A DNA stretch of 64,000 bases from contig NC_090956.1 in assembly GCF_040807025.1 (NCBI RefSeq), positions 2,468,517-2,532,516 of the forward strand, in the 5' to 3' direction. Below are positions 35,101 to 49,420 of this stretch, piece by piece (within the stretch, counting starts at the first letter, position 1; every line of letters begins with the position of its first letter). The DNA comes from Struthio camelus. Its lineage: Eukaryota; Chordata; Aves; Struthioniformes; Struthionidae. The notes below the pieces were generated by a model. It was not told the origin of the DNA and searched no databases. It worked only from the letters and a program-made list of their open reading frames with translations. Position numbers and translations under genes: made by a program.

Positions 35101-38100
35101 AACTTGGGCCTGAAGAACCAGATCTTCAGTGGTCTCAGATGATGGATGCATCAGCACCAACTAGCTCTGCTGACACTAGTTCAGGACCAGCTGGTGGGAG
35201 TTAGGGCTGGAAAAGGTATTTTGGGGCACTGCCTCCCCCAGGCAGCGGTGTGAGGCTGATGACACCTGCTCTGGCTGGCTTACAGAGCCACCCAGGTTCA
35301 AAACATCCTTTCTCTAAGGTCAGAGCATGACAGGAGTCACAAATTTCGGATGCAGATTTGAAATGCCTTAAAACTGTGATTCTCAACTCAAGATTCAAGG
35401 GCAACATATTGCCACAAGATGTTCTAGCTTCCAGCATTGCACGGTCATTGGAAACCACCATTGCAACAGGCCAGATAAGAGAAAGGACGATGCACTGGTT
35501 GCAGCATCCAATTTGGGAGCTAATCCAAGCTGGATGACTGGGAACCAGCAGCTAAAAGTTGCTGTGTGAGGGAATTTCTGCTTAGCACCTTACAGAAATA
35601 GGACCAACTGCAATAACATTACAGAAGAAGTGAAATAACATTGCCTTTGCTACAGCAGCAAAACTGGGTGTTCTGACTTGTACGCTCTGCCTCCAAAGAT
35701 TGTCTCACACCGTATCATGAGGATGGAGGTTTTATTTACATTTAGGGTGGAAATAACAAAAACTGGAGAATTCTGTAAAATTCAGACCTTGCATGGGTTT
35801 GTTGTTGCATTTTAGATGCTCCCAAACAGACATCACCTGAGGCGGTCTCCAATGCCAGGCACAGAGCAAGGATGGACCAGGCAGGAAGGGGAGGAAGGTG
35901 CACAGAGGGGGATACTGGGGCCCCCAAACCCAGGCCTTCCCCTCTCGTAGTTTGTACATGGGGCCTTATTTTGTTATTGTTTGTCGGAGTGTCTTGAGCA
36001 TGACCAAGGATGGGGACTTGAAAAGAACCCCATCCTGAAAGAGCCGCATGGCGCAGGCAACACAGGAATTTCACAGCACGAACAGGAAGTGATCGATCTC
36101 TGGCGAGAAGCGATTTATCAGCAGCTGGCAACCCATAGAGCTGAAATCCCGGCTGCACTTGTCCACGTGTTACGTCGTGAAGCTAATGGGATAAGCAGGG
36201 AGGCGCACAGATGTGAGCAGCCCCACCACTGACAGCAAGACAGATGATATCCCGGGTGGCAGGACAGGGCTCCTACTCCTTTGGCTTTTTGGCGAATATA
36301 TAGCATGACTTGCAAGCTAGATGTGGAGAGGAAGAGACTGGGGGCAGCACTTCCCATCCTCACCCAAAATTACCTTCATGGAAGATAATGGTGAGGCTGG
36401 ACCATATCCCTCAGTGTTGACACTTGGGCCAGCAGCTCTTGTGCCTTCTCAATTGGAAGATGAAGCGGAAATGTTCTTGCACTGTTTTCTGCTTTATGAC
36501 AGCTGCTGAGAGGTTGAAGTAGCCGGGGGCTTAGTTAAACCCACAGAACGAGCTTTACACTGCCAGGAAAAGGAAGCCCAAATGCAGATTTCGGGAGGGA
36601 GAGCAGCAGAATCTGAAGACGCCTGTTAGATTTCAGTGTCATAGATGTTGGACCATACTGTCCATTTAAGAGTGGGAAATTTTAGTCCCAAGTTTACAAG
36701 ATGGGCCTGTTTCCTTAGAAAAATAAAATTCAAGAAAAGAATTTTTATGGGACAATTTGTTGCTCTCCACGAAGACTTGAGAAAGCCAAACTGCACGGCC
36801 TGCAGGGCTACAGCTCTGGTGTGGAAACGGATATGGCAGCGTCCTGACTGCTCGCTCCCTCTTTCAGCAAGAAGTTTTCCTTTGGTTTACAGCAGCCCAT
36901 GCTCCAGGGGAAAAAACAACAACTGCTGCTGTTATTCTTTATGAAGGCAGCAAGAAGACTGAATAAAAGAGGCTGCATCCAAAGCACAATATGAGATGAA
37001 AAAGGCATCCAAGCACCATGGCGCTAGATAAAACAAAGCACACAAAAAGAATCAAATGCTGAAATATGTATTTCTTGTGGGTATGAATAGAACTGTCTAT
37101 GTTTGCCTTGGAGACAGGGGGAAGGAGGCCAAATGGTTTAATCTCAGCAGGTATTGCTTTTCAGTACAGAGACATCGAGCAATTTAAAGACCTCCTGCCA
37201 GGCCTTTTCAGCAGTCGCAGAGCTCTGCTCTCTTGGAGTGGCTCAGCTGTGGCCTGTGGAGAGGTCATTTCCAATCTGCAGCCCATGCACAGGTAGACAC
37301 TCACACACCTCTTTCCCTAGCACAGATGTTAGCAATAAGAAAAGCCCAAGAAGTTCAGGGTAGCAAATCAGCCATTTCCGTGAACTTTAGCCTGCCTTTG
37401 CCTCACTCTTCCCAGCCTCGCTCCCATCACCAGGCCGTGCTGGACTATCTGGTGTGCTGTCGCTTCTTTGAAGTTGGAGACTTTGGACCAGACTGAGTTA
37501 GTGCAACGAAACACAGTGGGATGATGCGGGGTGGGCAAGCGGGCTTTGTCTTCTCGTGAGCAATAAAGCTCCAGACCACAGCAGGCAGCTGGAGAACGCT
37601 GGTGTGTCTAGAAGTTCCCATAAGGATGTGCAGGAACCAAGATATACAGATTTATGGCTTCACAGACTAGCCACAAGACAAACAAGCAAACACAAGAAGC
37701 TCGGTTTTCACTCATGCTAAAAGTTGATGTGGACATGATAAAAAATCCAGAGGCCCTTTCAAACATGAAGAGTTCTTATTTACAGAAAAAAACCTCAATT
37801 TTTTCAAAATGAAAGAAGCTTGGAAATCTAGTGACACTACTGCCATCAGATAAACCCTTTTTTTTTTCTTCCTCCTAACAACTTCACCCACTGCCGTTTT
37901 GAGGCTGCGTGTGGTCACTTTTCCTTTCGCAGCTCTCATCTTGGCTCCATCTTCACTAGACGCACCTGCAGGCTGTGGCTTTCAGCCCCCACCATGCACA
38001 AGCAGCCGCCCAAGCTGGCCTCCGGGCAGGTGCACATCATGCCGGCTTGGCCCTGAAATCACACGGTGCTCTCGTGCACTTGAAAGGCAGGATCCCCCAT

Positions 38101-40390
38101 CTGGGGTGGCGTGATGAATGGGACTGGAGGAGCAGGGCCAGAGCTCTGAAGTGATGAGTGAGAGTAATCCATCATTCAAAGAGGTGAGGGGAGAAGGTCT
38201 CCAGGAGTAAGGGTGGGGGAGCAGATGCCCTGCAAATGTTTTGCACATATTTGCCTGGACCTGCAATGCGCACACAGATGTTACCATTGCAAGGGATGGT
38301 GTATCATCTGTGAGCGGAGCCATGCACACACCGAGGGCACCCAGCCACCAGCCAACTTGTTGGGCACATTATTAATTCTGTGTGCACTGTGAGTCTGGAT
38401 TTAACGGGAAGTATCCTTGTCTCAATTTAAAGAATTTAGCAGCTTTGGAAGAATTTGTGTTTTAGAGATCTTTAGCCAGGGCCTGAGCTGTCACCTCTTC
38501 CAGCCCGGGAAAGGGCTATCACGAGCTATGTTGTCCAGGTTCTGCTGGGGTGAGCAGGAATAGACTGTCTCATTGCTGTCCCATGCTGAAACGTACAGAA
38601 ATGTATCGCTGTTAGTGTACGTCTCACAGACCTGAGACTGCAGTGTAGTCAGGCTTGGTGAGAAAAAGCCAAATACGTTGCATCCTTACAGAAAGCACAC
38701 GGTTGGATCAGTTCACTACCATTTGGATCCACTTTCCTCATCCCAGGCCATATTACTGTCTCTGGCTGCCTTTGAGCAGCCCATCCACAAGCAGAAATTT
38801 CATGCCTGACAGTGATGGAGAGCAGGACCAGCTGATGACTGACATTAACCGCAGCAGGAGGTGGGAAACGTTTCCTAGCTAATCCATTCCTCCTGAGTGA
38901 GGGTAGACCTGTTTGAGTGTCTCTTCTCTAGTGATTTGGGTCAACCCGTTACCAGCCTTATTACTGTTTATCTCCATTAAGAGGCCAGGTGGTCTGCAAA
39001 ACCCTCCCATCCTCCTCAGTCCTGTTGCCTCCAGCACCACCCACTGCTTACCTCACGATGTGAGGCTGAAAATATGGTTTTAATAATGTGTCCATAAATC
39101 ATTCTGTCTGTAGTAGTTGATGTGACCAGTGGTGCTGGGAATAGGCCCAAACTTCCCAGGTGCAGGAAAACCTACAGAGTCAATCACAGCCTGGCCAGCT
39201 GCATGTCAGCTCCAGCACTGGCAGCCATGTCCCCTAGCAGCCCATGTCCCTGTGGCATGAAGGGGGCTGCCAACGACACCCAAGGGCAGTAGTCATGGCC
39301 AGGTCCACCCTACAGAGCGCCGCACCCACCACTTCTACGCCTTGGGCAAGTCTCCTCTCCTCCTAGGAGACCATGGGACAACCCTGCTTCTCCCCCTGCT
39401 TATCTCAGCAGCAGAGAGAGCCATAGCAGGGACCCTAGTGCTGGCTAGTAGAAATAACACGTTCCACCTGCTGTGGCAGGAAAAATCACTTGAAGCTTCC
39501 TAAAAAGAAATGTCCCATCAAAACTACTGCATCCATGCGTTTTTTACAGCCATTCCCACATTTTGTTATGGATTCCCCCAATGGAGTCATGCTGGCCTCT
39601 GTCAAATAAAGGGTACGTCTCATAACAGACTGGTTGTTTTAAAAGTAGCCTGTTCTCCAGCTCTAATACTTTGGAAAGCTCATTTGCAGCCTTGAAAGCC
39701 GTTAGCCAGCAATCCTCCGAGTCTGCACACAGTTCACAGCCTGTCTGACTCCCTAGTCCCCGGGCATCCGTCACTCTTACGCTTCACCATGAGCTATGGG
39801 GTTTCTAGCACCAACATTTTGAAATAACAAGCGAGATCCTGCACCAGTGCGAAGTACCCCCACTGAAGCCGGCAGTCCCCTCAGCTGCACCTTAGGATGA
39901 TGCGCCAGCAAACAACCCATCTGGAACAACCTTCTTCCTGCTCTCACAAAGGATAATTTTGGGTTTTGAGCATAGGTTGGGTTCAGGGCAAGGGGGACAG
40001 CTCCTGATAGACGCTGGGCTTGCGGACCGTCACACTGGGCTGCCTGCAAGAGCAGCGTCCATCACTGGTGCACGGGTGCCGTGGCTTTCCCACGCACCAT
40101 ATCCTTTCCTTCACCTGCTTGCATCTAGCACCAACCAGCACAGTTTTTCTAGCGAGGAAAGGAAAAAAAATCACAGAGAAGGCATATGCCTCTGTGCCAC
40201 CTTTTTGGAGCACGAGGCCTGTTTGCCACCCTTACAGACATTTGAAGGGAAGAAAACATACCACACTGAAGGCTTTTAATCTGTCCAGACTGTTTCTTTG
40301 TCTCTTGCTTTAAGAGGAGTGACTGGAAAAGCAGCTGGCCAGGCGAGGGGTCTTCGCAGTGGGACTTTGCCTGATATCAAGGCAACAAGA
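26190..40390. other. Intergenic, no supported gene
   Basis: About 14 kb of mid-GC sequence. Open frames are short and overlap on both strands. A/T homopolymers occur at 33020-33034 and 33060-33074. A frame at 35981-36232 reads as somewhat protein-like and is discussed as a finding. No tRNA or rRNA was recognised. Confidence 0.5.
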
Positions 40391-40399
40391 GGGGTTTTC

Positions 40400-40750
40400 A
40401 CCTGATGCTGGAAACAATGCCATCTATAGAAGCCCACATTGTTACCTTGACATTTGGAAGCAATTACCTGCATGTTATGTAAAACTTTTATTAAACGACT
40501 GGAGAAATTCGGTAATGTGTTAATCATTGGTTGAATGACATCTGCTTAATACCAGAGATTTTTGAACTGCAGGAGAAGGGTTCAGCAGTTCAGAATGATT
40601 ACCAAAACATATTGCTCCTTTTTTCGTTCTCCTACGTGTTAATTTTTCAGATTTATTATCTTAGGCTCCTGCGTCTAGTATTTTCACTACATGTCAACAT
40701 CTGTTATATCTCTGCATTTCGCAGCTCTTTAGTCTTTGCCCCATGAAGCC
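40400..40750. promoter_or_regulatory. Candidate conserved non-coding element
   Basis: AT-rich block with GGAAGCAATTACCTGCATGT, TTTTATTAAACGACTGG and GTGTTAATCATTGG, giving several homeodomain-like ATTA/TAAT cores, between more GC-rich flanks. Judged by texture only. Confidence 0.25.
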
Positions 40751-40759
40751 TTAGGCACT

Positions 40760-43700
40760 CGGATGAGAGAAGCAGCCAGCTATAACCCAGGGCTTATGCA
40801 ATTTTCCAAACTAATCCAAAGGACAATTACCAGGGAAATTTGGCTTGAGGAGGCATTTCTGGCATCAAAGAGGGATCGATAGATGGACTCAAACCGAAAG
40901 AAACCAGTCAGGGTTAGAGACAAACTTGGCTGTCAAGACACAACTTGGAAAGTCTGGGGCACTGCGAGTCTGCTGCTGTTTGAGACAGGTATAGTGGGTG
41001 GAAACGTATCATGGAAAAATGTTCGGTTCTTCCCTGCTCCTTTTATTGTGTGTAGACCAGGAGTCACGCCGCCTGGATGGCACGTGGTAAAACCCTCCAG
41101 GGACACTCATCCTTTTGAAATGCAGTGTAAGGAAAGAAAGGATATTCTGAGCAAGCTGTTATGGCCAAGGGGATAACACGTTTGGTGCAGGTGCTTATTT
41201 ATGGAGATCTAGGACTTGGCTGGGGCACTGTGCTCCAGGCTGAATACGAACTCACGGCACCTTGGCAGAGGTGGGGGACTGGGCAGGAGGGTTATTTAGA
41301 AATAATATTAGTGTGCTACTTAGGCTGTGCGCGATTTCAGAGCTGCCGACAACTCGATGGAGCTGGAAGCTGCTGGTGGGCAGCACCGGGAGGACGCGGT
41401 GCTGCCCCGGAGCCCTCCTGCAGCACAGCTGCCCTGATCTGAGCTATCCGGGCCCCTTGGATCTCATGTCTTGCACTGAGACTTTCACAGGAGACAAGAG
41501 GTGGGAAATCAGTGCCAGCTGTCCTGGGGAAAGGGCAGAGACACCAAACATCTCTTGCACAGGCCACCAACCCGGTATAGGGGGTTGGGTTCATGACATT
41601 GTTGTTTCTGCTGTGGGTCCACAAATGCCTCCAATTTCTGCCTTCCTCCAGGCTGTGCCACCATCCTTCCTTGCACTGATCAAGGTATCCTGAGTTTAGC
41701 TCTCCTCTCTTTGAGGCAAGGGCTTATTTTCTGTTGACTTCGCCTCATATTTGGTAATCTTGGGATGAGGAAGGGAAACGGAGGACACCCCAGGCTGGGG
41801 CCATGGCGAAACTCTGAGCGCAGCTGGGCTGTGAAGCCGAGCAACCTCCAGCCCTCTTCTAGCTGTTCCCATAAACTCACAGCCCCTTAGGGCTAGGATT
41901 TGTCCTACTTTCATTTTATACATTCAAACGATCAAGAGATCAAATCGTCAGAGGGAAAAGGGAACTGACAGGGCTAAGCCTGTCTACCAGGCAGGGCTCA
42001 GCCGCAAAGCCAGGGCTTAATGACTGGAAATTTCAAGATAAATAAACAAATAAAATCCCAGTCTGCCCTTCACAACAACCAGCTTTTAACGAGTATCTGT
42101 ACCCTGATATCCACCTTCTGAGAGTCCTGTGGCCACAAAAAGGGCCTCCCTTTTTTCCGTCTATTTTTTGGGGATGGGGGAAGGTTGAGCCCTACAAACA
42201 AGATGCCATCGTTTCTCCGCTGGTGAGATCTTTGCCCTCTTGCCCTGCTCCCCTCAGTCCTGGGGCCGTTTTTGCAGGCAGCCTGGTGGGAAAGGCCCTT
42301 TCCAAGGAGGGGGTCTGTGATGAGCACAGCTCCTGGCAGGGGGTGACGGCCAGCAAAACCCCGCCAGGAAGGCGGGTGAGCGCTCCCGCGTGGGCGCAAA
42401 GGCAGCTCCTACCCCACCAGCGCCCAGCTCCGGGCTCTGGCACCACCGCTGAGGCAAACCGGGATCCTGCCAGCTCCTCAGGCAACGCACCAAGAAGCCA
42501 CGGTCCGGAGCTGGAGGGAAGAGACGTCCCGTTAGTGCACAGCATCCTTCGAGCTATGCGAGCCAGCAATAACCCGAGAAGTTTAAATGATCTTCCCGTG
42601 CTTCTCTGGCATGGAGGGTCCCCATGCAGGCAGCAGGGTGGCCCAGTGACCACCACTGCCCCAATTTCCTCCTTTTACCAGACAAGACGAGCAGCCCCGA
42701 GAGGCAGCGCGGTGCCCAGCGTCACGGGGTGACCCGGCAGGACAGGGCCAGAGCTCAGTCCTGCCCGACGGGTGCACTAACTACCACATCCTGGTGCCAG
42801 ACCATGATCCCCTTTTTTCCACTAGCCCTCGGGTGACAGCACCTTGCTGTTGCTCTCCGGCGCTGGCTGCAATGTGCAGACCACGCGGCACCAGGGCTCT
42901 TCCTCCGGAGCCATCCTGGCTGTTAGCACTGTCGGGGATGAAATTCAGCCCTTCGGCATCTGAGGAGACCATCAAAGCCTCTCCGAAGGCCATTAGGAGA
43001 ATGCCAGAGCATCCCGCTGGGCTTATATTGGGCTTAAAAGGTGCACGGGTGCTGCACTACAAATTTCATCCTGTCTGTGTTTATGCATATGGACACTGTA
43101 AAGCAGAGCGGCTCCGCGTGGGACAGCCGAGCGCTGGCTATTAGCAGAGGGTGGCTGTTGCAGGACACGGTTCAGTAACGGGAGGAAGCAAGGTGCAGCC
43201 ACCTCTCCTGGGGGATCAGTCCATGGAGCCCTTTTAGAGAAAGTTCACCGTAATATGACTTAATAGAAAATCTTTTTGCAGGTAATTTCCATGCACCGCA
43301 CCGGATCATGTTCCACCAGAAACTCACATTATATACGAGCCAAACGCTTTCGACTCCCAAATGTCAAGCCACGTTTCTAATTTATGCTTTTTTTATTATT
43401 TTGTTCCCTCACCCGTGATCTGCCCCTCCTCCCCAATAAAAATTACAGCTTCCATTTATCATTTTTCTGAGAGGGTTGCTATAAATTCAGCTGTGCCCCG
43501 TCTGCACTGAGGAACCTGCTTAACGTAACACAAACTTTCCTTCTGCCTCTCTTTGTAGATTGTGTTATTTTTGTAACCTTACACATCTCCTTTCCGCATC
43601 CTTCTTGGGAGAAAAAAATAAAAATAAAATAAAACCCAAATCTTTAAAGGCCATCTCCAAAACCGCAGAATGGCTGGTATTACATACAAATAAAACTTGT

Positions 43701-46700
43701 GGTTTCTAACAGGGGAACTTCCTGCTTTTTTAAAAAAGCTTGCGGTAATTAGCACCAGCTTGGAAACGAAGGCAGTGACACTTGCTGCCCTCTGAACCCG
43801 CCGGAGCAGGGGTCATTTCGGGAGGGCTCGTGTCGGTTTTGCTCGGAGACAGTTTGGTAGATTTAACTTGCAGAGGCTTTGCACCACGTTCAGGAGGCAC
43901 AGGCAGAAAGGACAGCGGAACGGTCTGCTTTCTATCGCCGTAGTGCCGTGAGACTGAAAACACTTAAACTCCCTCCTGGTTTGCTTAGGGAAGACAAAGT
44001 AATTAAAAGAAATCATTAAAAACATGGGGATAGCTATACTTCCCCCAGGCCAGTGGTCCCATATGTGTCCTCCGACAGTTGCTAGTGGACTTCACAGGGA
44101 AGCGGAGAAGACTCCCTGCACTGGGCAGTTACGGGATGCTCGTCTCAAGGGGGAGTTTCTGCCTAACTTTAAACAGAGCCTGGCTTGAGCCCCGAAGCAC
44201 ATGAGTTTATTCTGAGGGTTGGCCAGGAAATGCTCTTTTCTCCCTGAGAAAAATGCTGATGGAAACAAAAGATTTTCCTGCTTGCTGAAATTCGCTGCGT
44301 TTTTGTTGAAAAATCCTCTTTTTCTCCATTTTAAAGCACTGTAAAATCAACTTTTCAAAAGATTTTCCAGGAGGAGGAGAATAAGGTCTGCAAGCTCTCC
44401 CTTTTGCATGTTGTCCTCCTGACGGGGAATGCGAGGAAGGAACAAGACTCACACTCAAACGAAACGTCTCTCCAGTGGGCAAGAATTTCTGCGAGACTCT
44501 AGTTCAGTCTTTCTTTTTAAATTCAGCTCTTAAAGATGCTGCTCTTGACTTAAAAATGATTTTCAAGTGCTAAGCTCTGGCAGTAGTTCTCCTAAGGCAC
44601 AAATGTGTGACCTTGGATGACATCAATCTGCCAAAAAAAAAGGGAAAAAAAGGTGTTGCTGATATTTATTTATTTTATGCTCTGGTTCCTCATTCATCAT
44701 CAGGTAAATTTGCTCTTGGCAGCACTGGCAACTTCCTCAAATCCAGCCAAGGTGACCACTAAAATTAGCATCAAATCCCAATAACACTCTACATCATGTA
44801 CACGTTATTTTTCACTGGACATAAATTGTGGGGTGTTTCGCTTTTGTTTTGACTCCCCGGGGAAGGCAGTTCATTAACGCAGGCAATGGCCCATGATGGG
44901 GAACGGACCCGGCCGATGGAACTGACTCCAAATGTAGAAGTTAAATTTTTGTTTCACCGGAGAAATTTTCTAAGTCCTTGCCAAGATGAATTACTGAAAC
45001 GTCTGAAGAAACAGCACTGACTGAGACCTCAGACAGTAAAACATAATTTTCATCCTCCATCATAAATTTTTGCTTAATGAAAAGGCCTCTAGGAGCACGT
45101 TTCTCTGTCAGAGCCAGGGCAAGTAAACGTGCGCGTGGTTAAACAACACCGATAGCTGCGAACGCTAACGACACTTAACATGTCCCCATGTTATTAAACA
45201 TCTGCATCTGAATTCCTGCTAGAAACTCCTCCTCCCTCCGCACAGCTAGCAGGTAGGAAAGCAGAGGGACACTGCAGAGAGGGAAGGACTTTTTTTACAT
45301 CATGCTCGTGCCTTGCTAGGAGTGTTTAATACTCCAATTCCAGGCAGTTTTAGCAGCGAGCTAGTCAGAAAACACATACTTATGTCCAGTAGAAACAATG
45401 ATGTTCAGCTTCAGCTGTTGGGAAAACCCCGCGGTAGGAGTACGGCGTTCGGTGAACCCGGCCCCGACCGGCTGCAGCTGAGCGTTGGCCCGTGCCAGGA
45501 GGTCGGAGCAGCCGGTGGGATGCTGTCCCGGCGGAAACGGCTCCGCTGCCCGAGGCAGCCACCTCCTCCGCGAGAGATCCCAGGGGAGCCACGAGCTCCC
45601 TTCGCTCTGCGATGGCGGCAGACCTTGGGCACCCTCGTCCTCCAGGGAAGCAGCAGGCACAAAAGTGGGGAACAGCGATGGGAAAACAGGCCATCACTGC
45701 CGGTGCAAGGTGGCACAGGGACACCACTGGAGCCAGGTGCTCCCCGTCTCACAACCCCAAATCTCCAGGCATCATCCAAGAGCAGAGAATAATCCCAGTC
45801 CCACATGAGCAATGGGGGCACCTACTGGGGCAGCTGTGGAGGAGAGATGAGACACCCCAGGGTGTCATCCCAGGGAGATGAAGTGGGGATGGGATTGCTA
45901 CCTACCACCACCCAAGAGCAGGAAAGAGCTGCCTGAACTCCAGCACAGCACTGGCATGAGAACAGAGGAGGGAAGCGCTGGCCACGGCTACACTTAGGCT
46001 GGGAAACAGAAGAGGGTTTCTGAACTTCTGCAGGGAGGTTGCAGAACGGCCTCCCGAGCGAGCAAGACAGCAGAAACCTTAAAAGGAATTTAAAATGGAT
46101 CTTGATCAAGTTGTGATTAGGATTATAGTGAGGGTCTCACTTGAGGGGCCAGGAAATCCCTTTTGGTCCCGTGTCCCAGCACACGCTCCCACGCACAGCT
46201 GCTGATTGCCTAGGCAGCCCCCGTCCCCTCCACCACCCCGTGTCCCCACGGGTGGACAACAGCCCACTCTCAGCGCTCGACCACCAGCCTAAGCCCACTC
46301 TGACCGTGTCTCCTGGCCTCAGGGAAAGGGCTTCTCCAGCTGCCCTGAAATCAGAGCAGTGGGAAGGGGCGTCGTGCTCTCACTCCCAGCTCCCGAATCT
46401 CAGCAGAGACCTTTACCTGTGCGTGGGCCTGGCAGGACCTGGTGCCTGGAGCAAAAAGATGGAAGGAAAGGAGCAACGTCCTGCTGGTGCTGAGCACCGG
46501 TGTCCCAAGAGGGCAGCTCCCACCCGCCCAGAGCCATTCGGTCTTGGCGTTTGCTGAATCCGGCCCCCCACCAGGCTCACCGAGTGGCATCGCACTGCCT
46601 CGCCTTGATGTCCTTGTCCACGAAAACCACCTTCCTTCTGCCCCGAAAGGCCAAGGAGGGACACGGGGATGGAGGACAGCAACACCAAAGCACGAAAGCG

Positions 46701-46950
46701 GGAGCCGGGCGCTGCGCTCGCCTTGCAGCTCGGTCCCAGCGCGGGTGAGCTGGAGCCGCTATCGCGTCCCGCCGCCGGAGGGACCTGGTGGGGGGGGGAA
46801 ACAAATGTGATGATGAGGATGTTCATTTTTTCTATTTAAAAAAAAGAAGGGGGAGGGAAAAAAACCCGACAGCAGGTGACGGTGCTGCCAGCCGGGGCGT
46901 GTGGGATGGGGCTCCGGCACGCACATGGTCCTGCCTATTAAGGTCCCGAT
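40760..46950. other. Intergenic, no supported gene
   Basis: GC rises through this stretch and frames of 100-169 codons appear on both strands, overlapping each other, as expected from GC-rich non-coding DNA. An AT-rich block at 43380-43720 could be another regulatory element. Confidence 0.45.
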
Positions 46951-46959
46951 TTCATGCTG

Positions 46960-47780
46960 CTAAGCAGAGCTGGCACGGCCGCAGGCAGCAGGAAGTCCCA
47001 GGTGCAGCTTGGCCGCGCGGCCAGGACACGGGCGGGAGCGGACGGCCGGACGGCCGGCCGGACAAGCGGAGCCGGGCGATGCCCGGGGCCGCGCCGCGCT
47101 AGAGGGCACTGTTGCCTGCGGATCGCGCAGGGTTCAGGCGTTTTGTGTCCATCTGGAGATTTTCAAGATGCTTTTCCATCACTTGTCGTGCCCGCTGGCT
47201 GCAGGGGCAGCTAAGGGCGCTCGTTAGGCGGGGACGAGCGGCCGGGGCCGTCGCGCGCCGGGATGGCCGCGAGGCCGGGGGTGCCCCCGCCGCCGCGTCG
47301 CGTCCCCAAACCGCCTCGCACGGCACCGCGGGCCGTCTCGGGGTGAAAGAGCTCTTTCAAGCTGCGGCGCTGCCGGCTCATGCCGCCGTCGCCGGCCGGC
47401 TGGGGTCGACCTGCCTCGTGCACCCTCCACCGCTGCTAAGTCGGGCGCGTTCGCTGGCTTTCCGAGGCCCTAAATACAGAGCTGAGGTCTCTTTCTTGAG
47501 AAATGCACGTAACTAAATCACAAGCTATTCCTCCCGCTAAGCCGCAGGGACGGACGGGGTGCAGCGGCCGAGCCTCGACTCGCTGCGTCCTGATACCTTC
47601 TCGTGCCAGAGGGGCTCTCGCTCCCTGCGGCACGTCGGCTCCGTGCGCTCGGTGGGGACGAGCGGTTGCTTGTGCTGGCTGCCGGCGCAGGTCCAGCGGA
47701 GACACCGGGTGCTGCCCGCAGCCCGGCTCCGTCCCGTTAACGGGATCCACCCGAGCCCGGCCGACCCGCCACGGGGCAGT
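46960..47780. promoter_or_regulatory. CpG island
   Basis: CpG-dense blocks at about 46960-47420 and 47520-47780. They surround a less GC-rich core that contains a CTCF-like string (CAGCTAAGGGCGCT) near 47208-47221. No exon with convincing splice sites. Confidence 0.5.
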
Positions 47781-47875
47781 CGGCAGCCTGTGCCGCTGGG
47801 ACACAACCCAGGCAGCATCTTCCCGCTCCCCCGAAAGGATCCTTTGGCTGGATCCTGTCCTGGCTGGATTCTGAC

Positions 47876-47878
47876 TTT

Positions 47879-47907
<29 letters not shown>
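47876..47907 (+). repeat. (TTTA)n microsatellite
   Basis: About eight TTTA units. Confidence 0.95.
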
Positions 47908-47911
<4 letters not shown>

Positions 47912-49287
47912 TGTTTCAACCCAGAGACCCCCCCCAGCCTTATGCCGGCTCTGAAGGTAGCCAGGGAATTTCCTGGGTTGGCGATGGCCAGACCGTGGGA
48001 AGGTGCCGCTGGGCTGTGTCCTGCTCTGGATTGCTCTTCTGCAGGAGTGATTTGGTTTGGGATTTGGCATCGGAGTGACATGAAGCAGCCCTAGAAGCGG
48101 AGGAAGGCGGCTCGGCGCAGGTACAGAGCAGCCGCTTGTGGAAAACCGGTGGAGCACATTCTCACAGACTAAACAAACTAAACACAAAATCACTAGCTAA
48201 ACAAACCAAACAACCCCCCCGGCCCCGAGACGCAGCTTTCTCTGGGGCCCAGGGTGGTGGCTGCTCCCGAGAGCGCCGCGAGCGTGCGCGGGCTGCGTCT
48301 GCAGTGAGCTGCGCTGATTTGCCCGGATGACGCCGCGCGGGACTTACGGAGACAGAATGCAAATTCCCACGCTGGAATTTGGCCAGGACCCCAGGACTCA
48401 CACTCCTGGCTCTTGCTGGAAGTGCCACAAGACTTCTAACCACGAGGTGGTCAGGATTTGGGTTTTACATCATACCTATTTGTAGAGGAAAAGATTAAAG
48501 GCCTTGCAGACTCTTACGAAATCCCCAGTAGTAGCAGCTCTGGTGACGGGACTCAAATCAGTTCCAGACTGAGACCTTCCGTTAACGGAGACCATTCAGA
48601 AAGAAGGGGAGAATATTTCATTTGCCTCCCTGAAACGGTGATTTCCTCCAAGACCTTGGTGTTCCCAATGCTCTCCGGAAGGGCTGGAGAGGAGCTCTGC
48701 AAGCTCAGACATGTTTCTGAGTAACCTCACTCACGTATTTCAGACCTACCCACAGCAGGAGAGAAAAAGGCCTAAAGGACAGAAAAAACCCTGATACATT
48801 TTGCGTTGCGTAGCTGTCCTCTGTGGCCTGAACGAACGTCTCCAGAGCGTGGAGACAGTTAGGAAAAGCCACAGCATGGGACAAGTCCAATTCACGATCT
48901 TCCAGGAGAGCTCACAGCACATGTCCTTCTGCGTTTCTCAGGGGGCCATGTTTTAGCAGGAGAGACTGAGGAGCACAAGCAGGAGGAGCCCAAGGTGCGA
49001 AGGGTCCCCTGGAAGCCACGTGCTCCTCCGCTGCCCGTTTCAAGCCCGGTGAAATCAGGATAAACGCTGTTTCGGGACGGGGGCACCAACCGTGGTTAGC
49101 TCCTCATTCCCCTTGCGGCCTGGTGCACTTCTCCATCTCCAGCGACCAGATGCTATCTGCAGGAGATTTATTTCCAGTCCTCTTTTCAAGACATGATGTC
49201 AGGATTATAATAACCTGACTAAGGCAAACACTGGATGGAATTACTATTCTGTTTATCAGTTTCCTTTTTCTTTTTCTTTTCTTGTCT

Positions 49288-49420
49288 CAATTAATCATGG
49301 AACAGCATGATGGAAAAGTCCTGTTAGACCAACCTGTCTCCCAGCCAAGGCAGGACTGATCCTCGCATCCACTGCCTTGTGTTTCAGCCAGGCTATTTTT
49401 AAAAAATCTCTAGTGACAAG
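49288..49420 (-). repeat. CR1-like LINE 3' fragment
   Basis: AATCATGGAACAGCATGATG followed by GTCCTGTTAGACCAACCTGT resembles the reverse-oriented 3' end of a CR1 element. Degenerate. Confidence 0.5.
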
